64,000 bases of DNA from Nocardia rhizosphaerihabitans (lineage in GTDB: Bacteria; Actinomycetota; Actinomycetes; Mycobacteriales; Mycobacteriaceae), in NCBI RefSeq assembly GCF_014646295.1, contig NZ_BMNE01000003.1:309804-373803 (forward strand). The letters are read 5' to 3'. The notes under the pieces are model-generated. The model saw only the letters and a program-made list of their open reading frames with translations. It did no database searches and had not been told where the DNA came from. A program made the translations under genes and the position numbers. Below, piece after piece: positions 42,434 to 51,976 of this stretch (positions are counted from its first letter, which is position 1; every line of letters starts with the position of its first letter).

Positions 42434-43855
42434 GTGATTTCCGTTGAGACCGTAGCTAATTCGGCCTACATCGTCGCGGCGCTGTTGTTCATCCTCGCGC
42501 TGGGCGGGCTGGCCGAGCATCGAACCGCCAAGATGGGCAACACCTTCGGCATTTCCGGTATGGCGGTGGCGCTCGGCGCCACTATCGCGCTGGCGATCGG
42601 TCGTGACATCGAACCGCTCGGCCTGCTGCTGCTGGCAGGCGCGACGGCGCTGGGTGCGGCGATCGGCCTGTGGCGGGCCCGCATCGTCGAGATGACCGGG
42701 ATGCCCGAGCTGATCGCGCTGTTGCATTCGTTCGTCGGTTTGGCGGCGGTGCTGGTCGGCTGGAACGGCTACCTGCATGTCGAACGCCATCCCGGTGGTG
42801 CCGATGCCGAGCTGCTGCGCGCCGAGGGGCTGCTGGGTATCCACGGCGCCGAGGTCGCGATCGGGGTGTTCATCGGCGCGGTGACATTCACCGGCTCGAT
42901 CGTGGCCTTTCTGAAGCTCTCGGCGCGGATGAACTCCGCACCGTTGATGTTGCCCGGCAAGAACATCCTCAATGTGGGCTCGCTGGTGCTGTTCGCCGTG
43001 CTGACCGTGTGGTTCGTCGTCGACCCGCGGCTGTGGACCTTGGTGGCGATCACCGTCGTCGCGCTGCTGCTGGGCTGGCACTTGGTCGTCTCGATCGGCG
43101 GCGGTGACATGCCGGTCGTGGTGTCGATGCTCAACAGCTACTCCGGTTGGGCCGCGGCGGCGTCGGGCTTCCTGCTCGGCAACGATCTGCTGATCATCAC
43201 CGGTGCGCTGGTCGGTTCCTCGGGTGCGTACCTGTCCTACATCATGTGCAAGGCGATGAACCGGTCGTTCCTGTCGGTGATCGCGGGCGGCTTCGGCATC
43301 ACCGCGGGCCCGGCCGGTGACACCGACCTGGGCGAGCACCGCGAGGTCACCGCCGACGCTGTCGCCGAGCTGCTCACCGGGGCGAACTCGGTGATCATCA
43401 CCCCCGGATACGGCATGGCCGTGGCCCAGGCCCAGCACGGCGTCGCCGAGCTCACCCGCAAACTGCGCGAGCGGGGCGTGACCGTGCGTTTCGGTGTGCA
43501 CCCCGTCGCGGGCAGGCTGCCCGGCCACATGAACGTGCTGCTGGCCGAGGCGAAGGTGCCCTACGACATCGTGCTGGAGATGGACGAGATCAACGACGAC
43601 TTCACCGGCACCGACGTGGTGTTGGTGATCGGCGCCAACGACACCGTCAACCCGGCCGCCGCGGAAGACCCGGCCAGCCCCATCGCGGGCATGCCCGTGC
43701 TCACGGTGTGGGAGGCCGGCAACGTCATCGTCTTCAAACGGTCCATGGCCTCCGGCTACGCCGGCGTCCAGAACCCCCTGTTCTTCCGGGAGAACTCCGC
43801 GATGCTGTTCGGCGACGCGAAGGACCGGGTGGAAGACATCGTGAAAGCGCTCTGA
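42434..43855 (+). CDS. pntB: NAD(P) transhydrogenase subunit beta
   Basis: A 473-residue subunit: about nine membrane helices (residues 5-265) then the NADP-binding domain III with [39 protein letters not shown] and [15 protein letters not shown] 42434 has GGAGTGA upstream. Last gene of the ten-gene operon, followed by a strong terminator at 43874. Placement behind beta-oxidation genes suggests that NADH made there is converted to NADPH. Confidence 0.95.
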   Translation: MISVETVANSAYIVAALLFILALGGLAEHRTAKMGNTFGISGMAVALGATIALAIGRDIEPLGLLLLAGATALGAAIGLWRARIVEMTGMPELIALLHSFVGLAAVLVGWNGYLHVERHPGGADAELLRAEGLLGIHGAEVAIGVFIGAVTFTGSIVAFLKLSARMNSAPLMLPGKNILNVGSLVLFAVLTVWFVVDPRLWTLVAITVVALLLGWHLVVSIGGGDMPVVVSMLNSYSGWAAAASGFLLGNDLLIITGALVGSSGAYLSYIMCKAMNRSFLSVIAGGFGITAGPAGDTDLGEHREVTADAVAELLTGANSVIITPGYGMAVAQAQHGVAELTRKLRERGVTVRFGVHPVAGRLPGHMNVLLAEAKVPYDIVLEMDEINDDFTGTDVVLVIGANDTVNPAAAEDPASPIAGMPVLTVWEAGNVIVFKRSMASGYAGVQNPLFFRENSAMLFGDAKDRVEDIVKAL

Positions 43856-43873
43856 CCGGGCCTGAAACGAACT

Positions 43874-43906
43874 AAGGGCGGCAGTGCCACAAGCACTGCC
43901 GCCCTT
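43874..43906 (+). terminator. Strong hairpin terminator after pntB
   Basis: A perfect 14-bp stem (AAGGGCGGCAGTGC, loop CACAA, complement) ending in TTT. It lies between convergent operons and, reading GCGG...AAAG on the other strand, may end the mce transcript too. Confidence 0.85.
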
Positions 43907-43945
43907 TCCTGGTTTCGGGTGGGCAACCCCTCCGTGCGAAGCCCG

Positions 43946-44032
43946 TTATCGCGGGGGCAGGTGTCCTCGGAACAGCAGGTAGGCGATCGCTTCGACGAGG
44001 TTCTCGATGGGGGCGACGAGGTCGATGATCAT
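43946..44032 (-). CDS. 28-residue peptide at the end of the mce operon
   Basis: MIIDLVAPIENLVEAIAYLL followed by FRGHLPPR. GAGGAAA lies 9 bases before ATG 44032. The first 22 residues form an amphipathic to hydrophobic helix with Asp/Glu spaced on one face. Codon use is fully G/C at third positions. It begins 29 bases after the stop of the last Mce-associated gene and precedes the bidirectional terminator. Not described for the classical mce operons I know; may be a small membrane-associated accessory protein. Confidence 0.55.
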   Translation of the reverse strand: MIIDLVAPIENLVEAIAYLLFRGHLPPR

Positions 44033-44061
44033 GGGGTGGGTTTCCTCGGTGGAGTAGGGAT

Positions 44062-44628
44062 TCAGGCGGGGTCGAATTTCGAGACGAGCCAGTGGTCGTC
44101 GTGACGTTCCAGTTCGACGCGGACCGTCGTCGTGGTGGGAGTGGGTTCGGGGTGCGGCGCCAGCGTTGTCTGCTGATTCACGAAAACCACAGCGACGGCG
44201 TGGTTCTCGTCGAACTCGGCGATTCCCTTGCCCGTCACGGTGGCGGTGGTGCTGATCTTCTTCTCCTTGGCCGCCGGGGCGACGACGTCACGGGTGAACG
44301 TGCGGTAGTAGTCCGCGAAGGTGCCGGTGAGGTACTTGTTCGCGGCGTCGAGGTCGGCGTCGACGGTGTCGGCCTTGTAGGTGAGGATGGCGACCGTCGC
44401 GTCGGCGGCGGCGTCGACGGCCGCCTGCTGTCGATCCGGTGCCAACGCCCGGTCTTCGGCCCGGACAGCGAAGAACAGGTACGACCACGCGGTCACCGCC
44501 GTGACAGCGAGCACGACGGCGGTCACCAGCCTGCCCGGCCTGCGCCGCGTCGGCGGATCGGAATCCAATGGCGTTGACGGCGATTCGGTCGTTTCCTCGG
44601 TGTCGGGCGTCAGCTCTTCGGTGTTCAT
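44062..44628 (-). CDS. Mce-associated membrane protein 2 (Mas-like)
   Basis: A 188-residue protein with a disordered acidic N-terminus (1-30), one membrane helix (about 34-55, LVTAVVLAVTAVTAWSYLFF) and an extracytoplasmic NTF2-like domain ending in DHWLVSKFDPA. This layout is that of Mce-associated proteins coded at the 3' end of mce operons. It overlaps gene 44625 by 4 bases. Such proteins stabilise the Mce complex (as OmamA and relatives do). Confidence 0.85.
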   Translation of the reverse strand: MNTEELTPDTEETTESPSTPLDSDPPTRRRPGRLVTAVVLAVTAVTAWSYLFFAVRAEDRALAPDRQQAAVDAAADATVAILTYKADTVDADLDAANKYLTGTFADYYRTFTRDVVAPAAKEKKISTTATVTGKGIAEFDENHAVAVVFVNQQTTLAPHPEPTPTTTTVRVELERHDDHWLVSKFDPA

Positions 44629-45116
44629 GCGACGAAATCCACCTTCGACATCTTGTAGGTCCCTTCGTGCTCGGTCATCGTCACGCGCAACCGCCAGCTG
44701 CGGCTCTCGTTCTTCGCGCCTGCGGCATTGGTGACCGTGGACGACGCCGCCACGATCACGGTCGCCGAATCGCCGTCGCGGGACTCGATTCCGGTGGCGA
44801 CCACCTGCCCCTGGGTGACGACCTTCGCCGCCTGGACGACGGAGACGAACGAACTCGACCGCGCTTCGAAGTCCTTGGCGAACGCGCCCGTCGAATGGTC
44901 GAGGACGGCGCGCACATCCTCCGCGGCGGAGCTCTCCCGCACCGAAAGCATGGCGTTCACACCGGAATTCGCGGCCCCGAGAATCGCGGCGTCCTCGGCG
45001 CGCGCGGCTTGCGCCGCCCGGTGCCCGTCGAACTGGACCACCGCGAGCACGGCGAAAATCACCGCGACAGCGACCAGGACGAGCGGGAAGGCAGCGGACT
45101 TGACTGCTTTGATCAT
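44625..45116 (-). CDS. Mce-associated membrane protein 1 (Mas-like)
   Basis: A 163-residue protein with a single N-terminal membrane helix (about 8-28, FPLVLVAVAVIFAVLAVVQF) and the same NTF2-like C-terminal domain (GTYKMSKVDFVA end). GGAGG lies before ATG 45116 and the start is one base after the mceF stop. Co-transcribed with the Mce genes. Confidence 0.85.
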   Translation of the reverse strand: MIKAVKSAAFPLVLVAVAVIFAVLAVVQFDGHRAAQAARAEDAAILGAANSGVNAMLSVRESSAAEDVRAVLDHSTGAFAKDFEARSSSFVSVVQAAKVVTQGQVVATGIESRDGDSATVIVAASSTVTNAAGAKNESRSWRLRVTMTEHEGTYKMSKVDFVA

Positions 45117-45117
45117 G

Positions 45118-46320
45118 TTACGGACCTCCGATCCAGGGATTCGTGCCGAGCGGTGCCGTACCGCCCGCGCGGCAGGAGTCGACATCGGGAGCTCGCACAC
45201 CCGGGTTCTCCATGCACGGCATGTTGCGGGCGCCGCGTGGCACATAGGGTTCGCCCGGCGCGACACCGCAGTAGTTGGGTGTCGGGCTGTCGATCACCGC
45301 CGACTCGCTCGGTGACCGGCGCTGATCGGGTGGCACGAAACCGGTCAGACACGGCGGGGGCGCGTTGACGTTCAGGTTGAAGTCGAGATTGGCCATGCCG
45401 GGTTCGGAGCCTTTGACGATGCTCTGCGCCATCGCGGCCAGCGGCGGGTAGACCACGAGGATCTGTTCGAGGCTCATGTTGTAGATCCGCAGGACCTCGG
45501 CGACCGAGTGCAGGTTCCCCAGGGCGCGGGGCAGGGTCGGGGTGATCCGGCCGAACAGGTCGGCCGCCTGGGTTCCCGCCTCCTGGCCGCCGGCCAGCAG
45601 CGCGCCCACGTGGGTGTCGTTGGCGGCCAGGGAACCGGTGATCGAACCGAGATACCCCGTCCACGCCCGGATGTCGTCGCCCGCGGCCACCTGGGTGTCC
45701 AGCAGGGCACCGGCATTGTCGATCAGGTGCAGGGTCGGTGCGAGATTGCGGTGACCCTCGTCGAGCACGTTGTTCAGGCCGTCGAGGATCTGCTGCAGAT
45801 CGGGACCGGAGTTGCGAAACGCCACCCCGCTCTCGGTGATCACCGTCTGCAGGTCTTCGCGGGGGATATCGCCCAGTGCGGCATCGAGCGCGTCGACCAT
45901 GTGCGCCGTCGGCGTCGGCAGCCGGGTGCTGTCGATGCGGTCACCGTCGGCAAGGTAGGGCGCCGAATCCGTCTGTGGCAGCAGCTCGATGTACTGTTCG
46001 CCGATCGCCGACCGGCTGTGCACCTCGGCGCGCAGGTCGGTCTTGGGGATGTCGAGGCCGGCGTCGAGGTGCATCGTGACGACGACGGTGTCCGCATCGA
46101 TGCGCAAGCTGTGCACGACGCCCGCGTGGACACCGCGGTAGGTCACGTTCGATTTCGGGTAGAGCCCGGCGCCCGAGGGGAGTGCGAGTTCGACTGTGCT
46201 GCGGCCGATTCCGAGCATCGCAGGCACTCGCAGATAGGAGACGAGGATCCAGCTGACGACGACGACCGTGATGATCGCGAACGCGCCGAGCTGGTAGCGG
46301 ACGAATTTCGTGAGGAGCAT
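45118..46320 (-). CDS. mceF: MceF, substrate-channel protein of the mce importer
   Basis: A 400-residue MlaD-domain protein: N-terminal anchor (about 8-28), MCE/MlaD domain (about 38-115, YRGVHAGVVHSLRID), then a long helical needle region and a Cys-containing C-terminus (NYCGVAPGEPYVPRGARNMP) characteristic of MceF. Known complexes have six Mce chains forming a tunnel across the periplasm for lipid or sterol import. Its ATG overlaps the mceE stop by one base. Confidence 0.93.
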   Translation of the reverse strand: MLLTKFVRYQLGAFAIITVVVVSWILVSYLRVPAMLGIGRSTVELALPSGAGLYPKSNVTYRGVHAGVVHSLRIDADTVVVTMHLDAGLDIPKTDLRAEVHSRSAIGEQYIELLPQTDSAPYLADGDRIDSTRLPTPTAHMVDALDAALGDIPREDLQTVITESGVAFRNSGPDLQQILDGLNNVLDEGHRNLAPTLHLIDNAGALLDTQVAAGDDIRAWTGYLGSITGSLAANDTHVGALLAGGQEAGTQAADLFGRITPTLPRALGNLHSVAEVLRIYNMSLEQILVVYPPLAAMAQSIVKGSEPGMANLDFNLNVNAPPPCLTGFVPPDQRRSPSESAVIDSPTPNYCGVAPGEPYVPRGARNMPCMENPGVRAPDVDSCRAGGTAPLGTNPWIGGP

Positions 46321-47447
46321 CAGTTTCCTCCTCGGCTCGGCGGATTCAGCGGGGTGATCAGCGGGTTGCCCGAAGTCGGTGGGAGCGGGGGCAATTGGCC
46401 GATCAACCCGCCGAGCGAGGCGAGCTGACCGGCCGCGGGAGTTCCGGTGAGCAACGCCCGGTCCATCCGCGCGGTGGTCAGGTCCAGATTCAGGAACAAG
46501 TTCGCGAAATCACCCTGCATCGCGTTGCGGTAGGTGTTGAGCGGGAACGGGATGGTCCCGAGGAACGACAGCGACGACGGCAACGCAGGACCCGCGTCCG
46601 CCAGCCCGCGCAGGGTCGGCTCGAGTGCGCGCAGATTCGCGTCGAGTTCGGCGCGGCTGCCGGTGATCACCTGGTTCGCGGCGTCGGCGAAGTCGCCGAT
46701 CGCCAGCAGTGCGGCGGCCAGGTCGTCGCGCTGTTCGTTCAAGGTGCTCAGCGCGGGGGCCAGGGCGGCCACCCCGTTTTCCACCACCTGACGGTCGTCG
46801 GCGACGATCTGGGCGAACCGGTCGATGCCCTCGAGTGCGCGGATGAGGTCGTCCCGTTGCGCGTTGAGCCGGGTGGTGAAGTCCTCCACATTGGTCAGCA
46901 GGTTGCGCACCACGTCCGCGCGCCCGGACAGGGCAAGCGTCACTTCGCGGTTGATCTCCTCCAGCTTACCGATGCCACCGCCGTTGAGCAGGAACGACAG
47001 CGTCGACAGGGTCTGTTCGGTAGTCGGGTAGGCACCGCCGCGATCGAGCGGAATGCGGTCACCGTCGCGAAGTTCGCCCGTCGGCTCGGGTGGGGCGAGC
47101 AGTTCCACGTGGGCGGAACCGAGCAGGCTCGTCGAACCGATCTTGGCGGTGGCGTTGGCGGGCAGGCGCACCTGCTCGTCGAGGGAGATGGTGAGCAGGG
47201 CGTGATCGCCGTCGACCTCGATCCGGCGGACGGTGCCGACATTCACGTCACCGACGCGCACTCGCGCGTTCTCGGTCAGCGTCGTCACGTCGGGCAGCTC
47301 GATCTGCACCTCCCATGCCCCGTCACCACCGCCTGCCGCGCCGGGCAGGGCGAACTGGTTGGGCCCGGTCCATCCGCAGCTCGACAGCAGCGTGGTCGCC
47401 GCGAGCCCGCTCGCGAGGGCGAGCACGGTGCGCGCGCGGCCGGTCAT
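46320..47447 (-). CDS. mceE: MceE lipoprotein
   Basis: A 375-residue Mce protein with a lipobox LLSSC (Cys24) after a signal sequence, which marks it as the lipoprotein member (MceE/LprK type). MCE domain follows (NARVRVGDVNVGTVRRIEV). Ends PLNPPSRGGN. The ATG overlaps the mceD stop by 4 bases. Confidence 0.94.
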   Translation of the reverse strand: MTGRARTVLALASGLAATTLLSSCGWTGPNQFALPGAAGGGDGAWEVQIELPDVTTLTENARVRVGDVNVGTVRRIEVDGDHALLTISLDEQVRLPANATAKIGSTSLLGSAHVELLAPPEPTGELRDGDRIPLDRGGAYPTTEQTLSTLSFLLNGGGIGKLEEINREVTLALSGRADVVRNLLTNVEDFTTRLNAQRDDLIRALEGIDRFAQIVADDRQVVENGVAALAPALSTLNEQRDDLAAALLAIGDFADAANQVITGSRAELDANLRALEPTLRGLADAGPALPSSLSFLGTIPFPLNTYRNAMQGDFANLFLNLDLTTARMDRALLTGTPAAGQLASLGGLIGQLPPLPPTSGNPLITPLNPPSRGGN

Positions 47448-48742
47448 CGGGGACCGGTCCCGAACGGCGCGGACAGTGGCGGCAAGCCGGGCAGCAGCAG
47501 ACCAGGCAGCCCACCGGTCGCGGGTGGGGCCGGTGCCGCTGTCGGCGCCGCAGGCTCCGTGCTCTTCCCGGCCGGTTCCGCCAGTCCGGGTTCGCTGTAG
47601 ACGATCTGGTCGGGCAGGGCGCCGACCGTGTTGCCGACCACGGTGCCGAGTGGAATGTGGTTGAAGGCCAAGGTTTTCAGCACGGGGCCGAGGTAGTGGA
47701 TGCATAGATCGGTCGCTTCCTGTGCGCCCTGTTCACCCGCGCCGGCGATTGCGCCGCAGAGGAACTGGACCGGATTGGCGGTATTGGTGAGCACCGTCGC
47801 CGAGGTCAGCGAGTTCTGCGCCGGCTGGTAGATGTTGCTCAGGTTGACCAGGGTCGTCGGGGCGATGTGGAAGACCTGTTCGAGGTCACGACGCTTGTCC
47901 ACCAGCGCCTGGGTGGCCGCGCCGAGCCCGTCGACCGTGGCCCCCAGCGCTTGTTTGTTGTCCCGGACGAATTGCCCGATATCGAGCACCGCACCGTCGA
48001 GTTCGGCCACCGCGTCGCCGAGCGTGGTCTCGCTCGTGCCGAGCAGCTGGGTCACCGAGTCCAGATGACCGTTGAACTGCACGATCTGCTCGTGGCTCTG
48101 CGACAGCGCGTCGACCAGCATCGACAGATTCCGCACCATCGAGAACAGGTCGGTGCGCCCGTCCGACAGCGCGGTGGTCGTGCGGGCGAGCTTGTCGAGG
48201 GTGTCGTGCAGGGTCGCCCCGTTGCCGCGCGCACTGTCCGCGGCGTTCCCGACGAACTCGCCGAGCGTGCCCGTGGCGGGCTCGGTGCCGTCGGCGCGTG
48301 GTCCGAGGGTCTGGGTGAGCCGGGTGAGCTGGTCTTTGACGACGTCCCATTCCACGGGCATCGCGGTGCGCTCTTGCGGGATCACCCCACCGTCGGGGAG
48401 CGCCGGACCGCCGGTATAGGCGGGAGTGAGCTGGACGAACCGGGTGGTCACCAGCGTCGGTGCCACGATCACCGCCTGCGCGTCGGCGGGCAGATCCCAC
48501 CGGCGGTCCAGTCTCATCCGGACGGCCACCCGGGTGCCTTCCGGGTCGATCCGCTCAACCCTGCCCACGTCGACGCCGAGGATCCGCACGGAATCCCCAG
48601 GAAACAGGCCGACCGCGGCGGGGAAGTACGCCGTGACCGAGCGCTGTGACAGCTTCGGGACGATGACGTAGCTGAGCAAGGCCAGGAACGCGAGGATCGC
48701 CGCGGCCGCGGCAAGGGAAAGAGTTCGGCGGTTCATCCTCAT
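47444..48742 (-). CDS. mceD: MceD
   Basis: A 432-residue Mce protein: anchor helix (about 7-30), MCE domain (VRILGVDVGRVERIDPEG), helical middle and a Pro/Ala-rich C-terminal tail (EPAAPTAAPAPPATGG), which is usual for MceD. Two cysteines near the end (FLCGAIAG, DLCIHYLG) may pair. Overlaps mceC by 4 bases. Confidence 0.93.
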   Translation of the reverse strand: MRMNRRTLSLAAAAAILAFLALLSYVIVPKLSQRSVTAYFPAAVGLFPGDSVRILGVDVGRVERIDPEGTRVAVRMRLDRRWDLPADAQAVIVAPTLVTTRFVQLTPAYTGGPALPDGGVIPQERTAMPVEWDVVKDQLTRLTQTLGPRADGTEPATGTLGEFVGNAADSARGNGATLHDTLDKLARTTTALSDGRTDLFSMVRNLSMLVDALSQSHEQIVQFNGHLDSVTQLLGTSETTLGDAVAELDGAVLDIGQFVRDNKQALGATVDGLGAATQALVDKRRDLEQVFHIAPTTLVNLSNIYQPAQNSLTSATVLTNTANPVQFLCGAIAGAGEQGAQEATDLCIHYLGPVLKTLAFNHIPLGTVVGNTVGALPDQIVYSEPGLAEPAGKSTEPAAPTAAPAPPATGGLPGLLLPGLPPLSAPFGTGPR

Positions 48743-49779
48743 CGTGGTCCCTCCGTCGGGGGCTCGGCGGGTGGGGGCGGTACGCGGCCGTCGCCGAGCG
48801 CGGCGTCGACGAACGGCTGAACGTACTGGCCTGGTAGCAGATTGGTGATGTAGGCCTGGAAGAACGGGCCGCTGCCGAGTGCTTCGTTGAGTGTCCTGGC
48901 ATAGGTCGCCAGTCCGGGGATCGCGGCCTCCAGTGAGCTCCGGTGCCGTTCGAGCAGATCCAGCACCCGGTTCACCCGCTCGAGTGCCGGTCCCAGCTGC
49001 TCGCGGTTGTCCGCGATGAGCCCCCGGATCTGCTGGGCCACCGCTGCCAGATGCGTTGTCAGAGTGTGCAGTGCCGCGCGCCGGGCATCGACTGCCGCGA
49101 ACAGTGTGTTGCCGTCCAGGACGAGCGCGTTGAGCTGCGTCCGGCGTTCGGCGAGCACCCCGCTCACCGTCGAACCGTGACGCAAAAGCTCTTTCAGCGC
49201 CTCGTCGCGGGACCCGAGGGTGTCCGAAAGCCGGGCCACCCCGTCGAGTGCGGTGTGGACGTCGGGCGCCGACTCCGCGAGCACCTCCGAGGTGGCACGC
49301 AGTGCATCCGACAGCTGATCGGTGTCGATGTCGGCCACGTTCGCGGTGAGTGCGCCGAGCTCGGTCGGCAGGTCGTAGGGCGCGCGGGTGCGTTCGAGCG
49401 GAATCGGCACATCCGGGTCGTAGCGGCCGGGGTCGTCGCTGGGCACCAGGACGATCGCCTTGGCGCCGAGCACTGCTCTGGTGCGCATCTGCGCTCGCGG
49501 TTGCTCGCCGAGTGTGAGATCGTCGCGCACCGACATGGTCACCTCGACGTCGGTGCCCCGCAACGCGATGTCGGTGACCTGCCCGACGTTCACGCCGACC
49601 AGCTCGACCTTGTCGCCGACCTCGATGCCGCCGGCGTCGGCGAAGATCGCGGTGATCTCGTGATCGGCGTCGAGGAAGACGAGGTCGTCGTAATTGGACA
49701 CCGCGACCACCGCGGCGAGAATGACGGCGGCACCGATGATTCCGGCCCGCGTGCTTTGATTTCTGTCGTAGCTGATCAT
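48739..49779 (-). CDS. mceC: MceC
   Basis: A 346-residue Mce protein. N-terminal anchor (about 11-30), MCE domain with VELVGVNVGQVTDIALRG (about 58-75), then helices and a proline-rich end. Tightly coupled to both neighbours (4-base overlaps). Confidence 0.93.
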   Translation of the reverse strand: MISYDRNQSTRAGIIGAAVILAAVVAVSNYDDLVFLDADHEITAIFADAGGIEVGDKVELVGVNVGQVTDIALRGTDVEVTMSVRDDLTLGEQPRAQMRTRAVLGAKAIVLVPSDDPGRYDPDVPIPLERTRAPYDLPTELGALTANVADIDTDQLSDALRATSEVLAESAPDVHTALDGVARLSDTLGSRDEALKELLRHGSTVSGVLAERRTQLNALVLDGNTLFAAVDARRAALHTLTTHLAAVAQQIRGLIADNREQLGPALERVNRVLDLLERHRSSLEAAIPGLATYARTLNEALGSGPFFQAYITNLLPGQYVQPFVDAALGDGRVPPPPAEPPTEGPR

Positions 49780-50792
49780 TGTGGTGTCACACACCTGCCC
49801 TGGTCCTGCTGCACGAGTTTCGCCTCGATCGGCGCACCGCCCGGTCCGTCGACGCGGACCGACACCGAGCACAGGTAGAAGTTGAAGAAGCTGCCGTAGG
49901 AGCCGAGGCGGCTCAGCCGCCGGTATGCCTCGGGCAGTTCGGTGAGCACCGACTCGATCTGCTCGCTGCCGTCATCGAGAACCGTTGCCGTCCGGTGTGT
50001 TTCGGCGACCACACCGTGGATGGCGGGGCGGTCGTCGAGCAGCAGGTCGGCGAGGGTGGCCGAGCCGTCGTCGAGGTGGGCCAATGCGTCGGCGATCGGC
50101 GCGCTCTGGTTCGACAGCCGGGTCACCAGGTGCTGGAGCTGGTCGATGATGGTCGACAACGCACCGCTGTCCTTGCCGATCGACTCCAGCGTGGTGCCCA
50201 GCTCGGTGATCACGGCGCCGATCAGCGCGTCCCGATCGGCCAACTGGTTGGTCAGCACGGCGACCTGCTGCAGGATGCCGGTGATGCTGCCACCCTGACC
50301 CTGTAGCACTCGCAGCAGGTCGCCCGAGAGCTGGTCGATCTGTTCGGGTTCCAGCGATCTGGTCAACGGCGCGAGCCCGCCGAGCAGCGCGTCGATATCG
50401 AGCGCGGGTTTCGTCTGTTCGACGGGGAAGACCCCGTCTTCGGGCATCGCCTCGGATTTCGCCGTACCGTTGGTGATCTCGAGATAGCGATCGCCGAGCA
50501 GATTCTGGTACCGCACCTGCAGGGTCGCGTTCTCGGTGATCCGCACGTTGTCCATCACGTCGAACTCGACGTGGGCTCGGCGCCCGTCCAGGTCGACAGC
50601 GTGCACGCGCCCCACATCGACCCCCGCGATCCGCACCTCCTGTCCCGAGGTGAGCCCGGAGGCGTCGGCGAAGATCGCCCGATACGGTGTCCGGCTGTCG
50701 AGCCGGATCCGGCCGAGCACCAGGATCAGCATCACCAGGACGAAAACCATGGCGACACCGAAGATCCCGAATTTGACCGTGGTCTTGGTCAT
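49776..50792 (-). CDS. mceB: MceB
   Basis: A 338-residue Mce protein: anchor helix (about 8-28), MCE domain (VRIAGVDVGRVHAVDLDG), RYLEITNG strand, helical needle and C-terminal FYLCSVSV...GRCVTP with two cysteines. Four-base overlaps with mceA and mceC. Confidence 0.93.
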   Translation of the reverse strand: MTKTTVKFGIFGVAMVFVLVMLILVLGRIRLDSRTPYRAIFADASGLTSGQEVRIAGVDVGRVHAVDLDGRRAHVEFDVMDNVRITENATLQVRYQNLLGDRYLEITNGTAKSEAMPEDGVFPVEQTKPALDIDALLGGLAPLTRSLEPEQIDQLSGDLLRVLQGQGGSITGILQQVAVLTNQLADRDALIGAVITELGTTLESIGKDSGALSTIIDQLQHLVTRLSNQSAPIADALAHLDDGSATLADLLLDDRPAIHGVVAETHRTATVLDDGSEQIESVLTELPEAYRRLSRLGSYGSFFNFYLCSVSVRVDGPGGAPIEAKLVQQDQGRCVTPQ

Positions 50793-51976
50793 CGCGGTCC
50801 TCCTGGGATGCCGTACAGCAGGAAGTCGAGCACGTTGAGCTGGGCCGGTTTGCCGTCCGGCGCGAACGGGTTCACGCCCGTGTCGGTGACGACGTAGGGC
50901 GCCGGCCCGTCGGCGGGATTCACCGAGGGCAGGCGTCCACATCGGGGTCCGCCACCGGCCGCGACCTTCGGCAGGTTGTCCGGGTTGCGATAGGGCGTCT
51001 CACCCGCCAGCACAGTTCCGCTGACATTGATTCCGGGAACGGTGCCGCCGATCGCCGTCTCGACCGCTGCCCGTGCCTCGTCCAAACCTTGGAAGAAGCA
51101 GGGGAATTCGGGCGAATAGTCGCCGAGCAACCCGGTGGTCGGCACCAGTTCCCGCAGCAGGCCGGCAACCGCGGCCCGGTTGTGGTTCAGCAGCGTGCTC
51201 CCGGAGTCACCGAAATCGACGGCGGCGAGCAGGAATCGATCCAGGTCGTCGGCCTGCTCGACGATCGTCGATCCGGTGGTGGTCAGCGATTCGACGGTGT
51301 CGAGCAGGCTCGGTGCCGCGTCCGCGTAGATGTGCGCGACGTCCGCGGTGACCACGAGGTCGCGTTGCAGGTGCTCCAAACTCGGCCGTAGCGCGCTCAG
51401 GTAGGAGTCGGCGCGCTCGAGTGTGCCGCCGATCTGCGTGCCGCGGTCACGCACGGCGTCGGCCAGGGCGGTGAGCGTGGCGTTGAGATCCTGGGGGGAC
51501 ACCGCACGAAGCACGGTCGTCAACCGCTCGAACAGGGAGTTCAGTTCGGGCGTGATCTCACGGGCATCGATGGTGTCGCCGGCGTCGATGTGGCGCGAGG
51601 AAGGCTGTTGCGGCCGAACGAGATTGACGTACTTGGCGCCGAAGACGGAGGTCGAGTCGATCGTCGCGACGACATTGTCCGGCACCGCGCCGACCTGATC
51701 GGGGAACAGTTGCAACTCGACCCGGGCGTAGCCGTCGGTTTCCTCGACCTTCGCGATCCGGCCGATCTGCACGTCGAGCATCTTCACGCGCGCGCCCGGT
51801 TCCAGACTCAGACCCGAGCGTGGCGTCAGCAGCATGACATCGACGCTGCGCACGAATGTCCCGCGGAATTGCAGCGCGACGAAGACGGCCACAACGGCCA
51901 GCACGGACAGCAACACCGCGCCGTCGAAGGTGTAGTGCGGCTCGCGTGGTCCGCGCCGCGGCGATCGGCGCCTCAT
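50789..51976 (-). CDS. mceA: MceA
   Basis: A 395-residue Mce protein. Basic N-terminus then anchor (about 17-38), MCE domain (VKMLDVQIGRIAKVEETDG; KYVNLVRP), helical region and a C-terminal part rich in Gly/Pro. The first Mce gene after yrbEB, with a 4-base overlap. Fits the usual yrbEA-yrbEB-mceA-F order. Confidence 0.93.
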   Translation of the reverse strand: MRRRSPRRGPREPHYTFDGAVLLSVLAVVAVFVALQFRGTFVRSVDVMLLTPRSGLSLEPGARVKMLDVQIGRIAKVEETDGYARVELQLFPDQVGAVPDNVVATIDSTSVFGAKYVNLVRPQQPSSRHIDAGDTIDAREITPELNSLFERLTTVLRAVSPQDLNATLTALADAVRDRGTQIGGTLERADSYLSALRPSLEHLQRDLVVTADVAHIYADAAPSLLDTVESLTTTGSTIVEQADDLDRFLLAAVDFGDSGSTLLNHNRAAVAGLLRELVPTTGLLGDYSPEFPCFFQGLDEARAAVETAIGGTVPGINVSGTVLAGETPYRNPDNLPKVAAGGGPRCGRLPSVNPADGPAPYVVTDTGVNPFAPDGKPAQLNVLDFLLYGIPGGPR

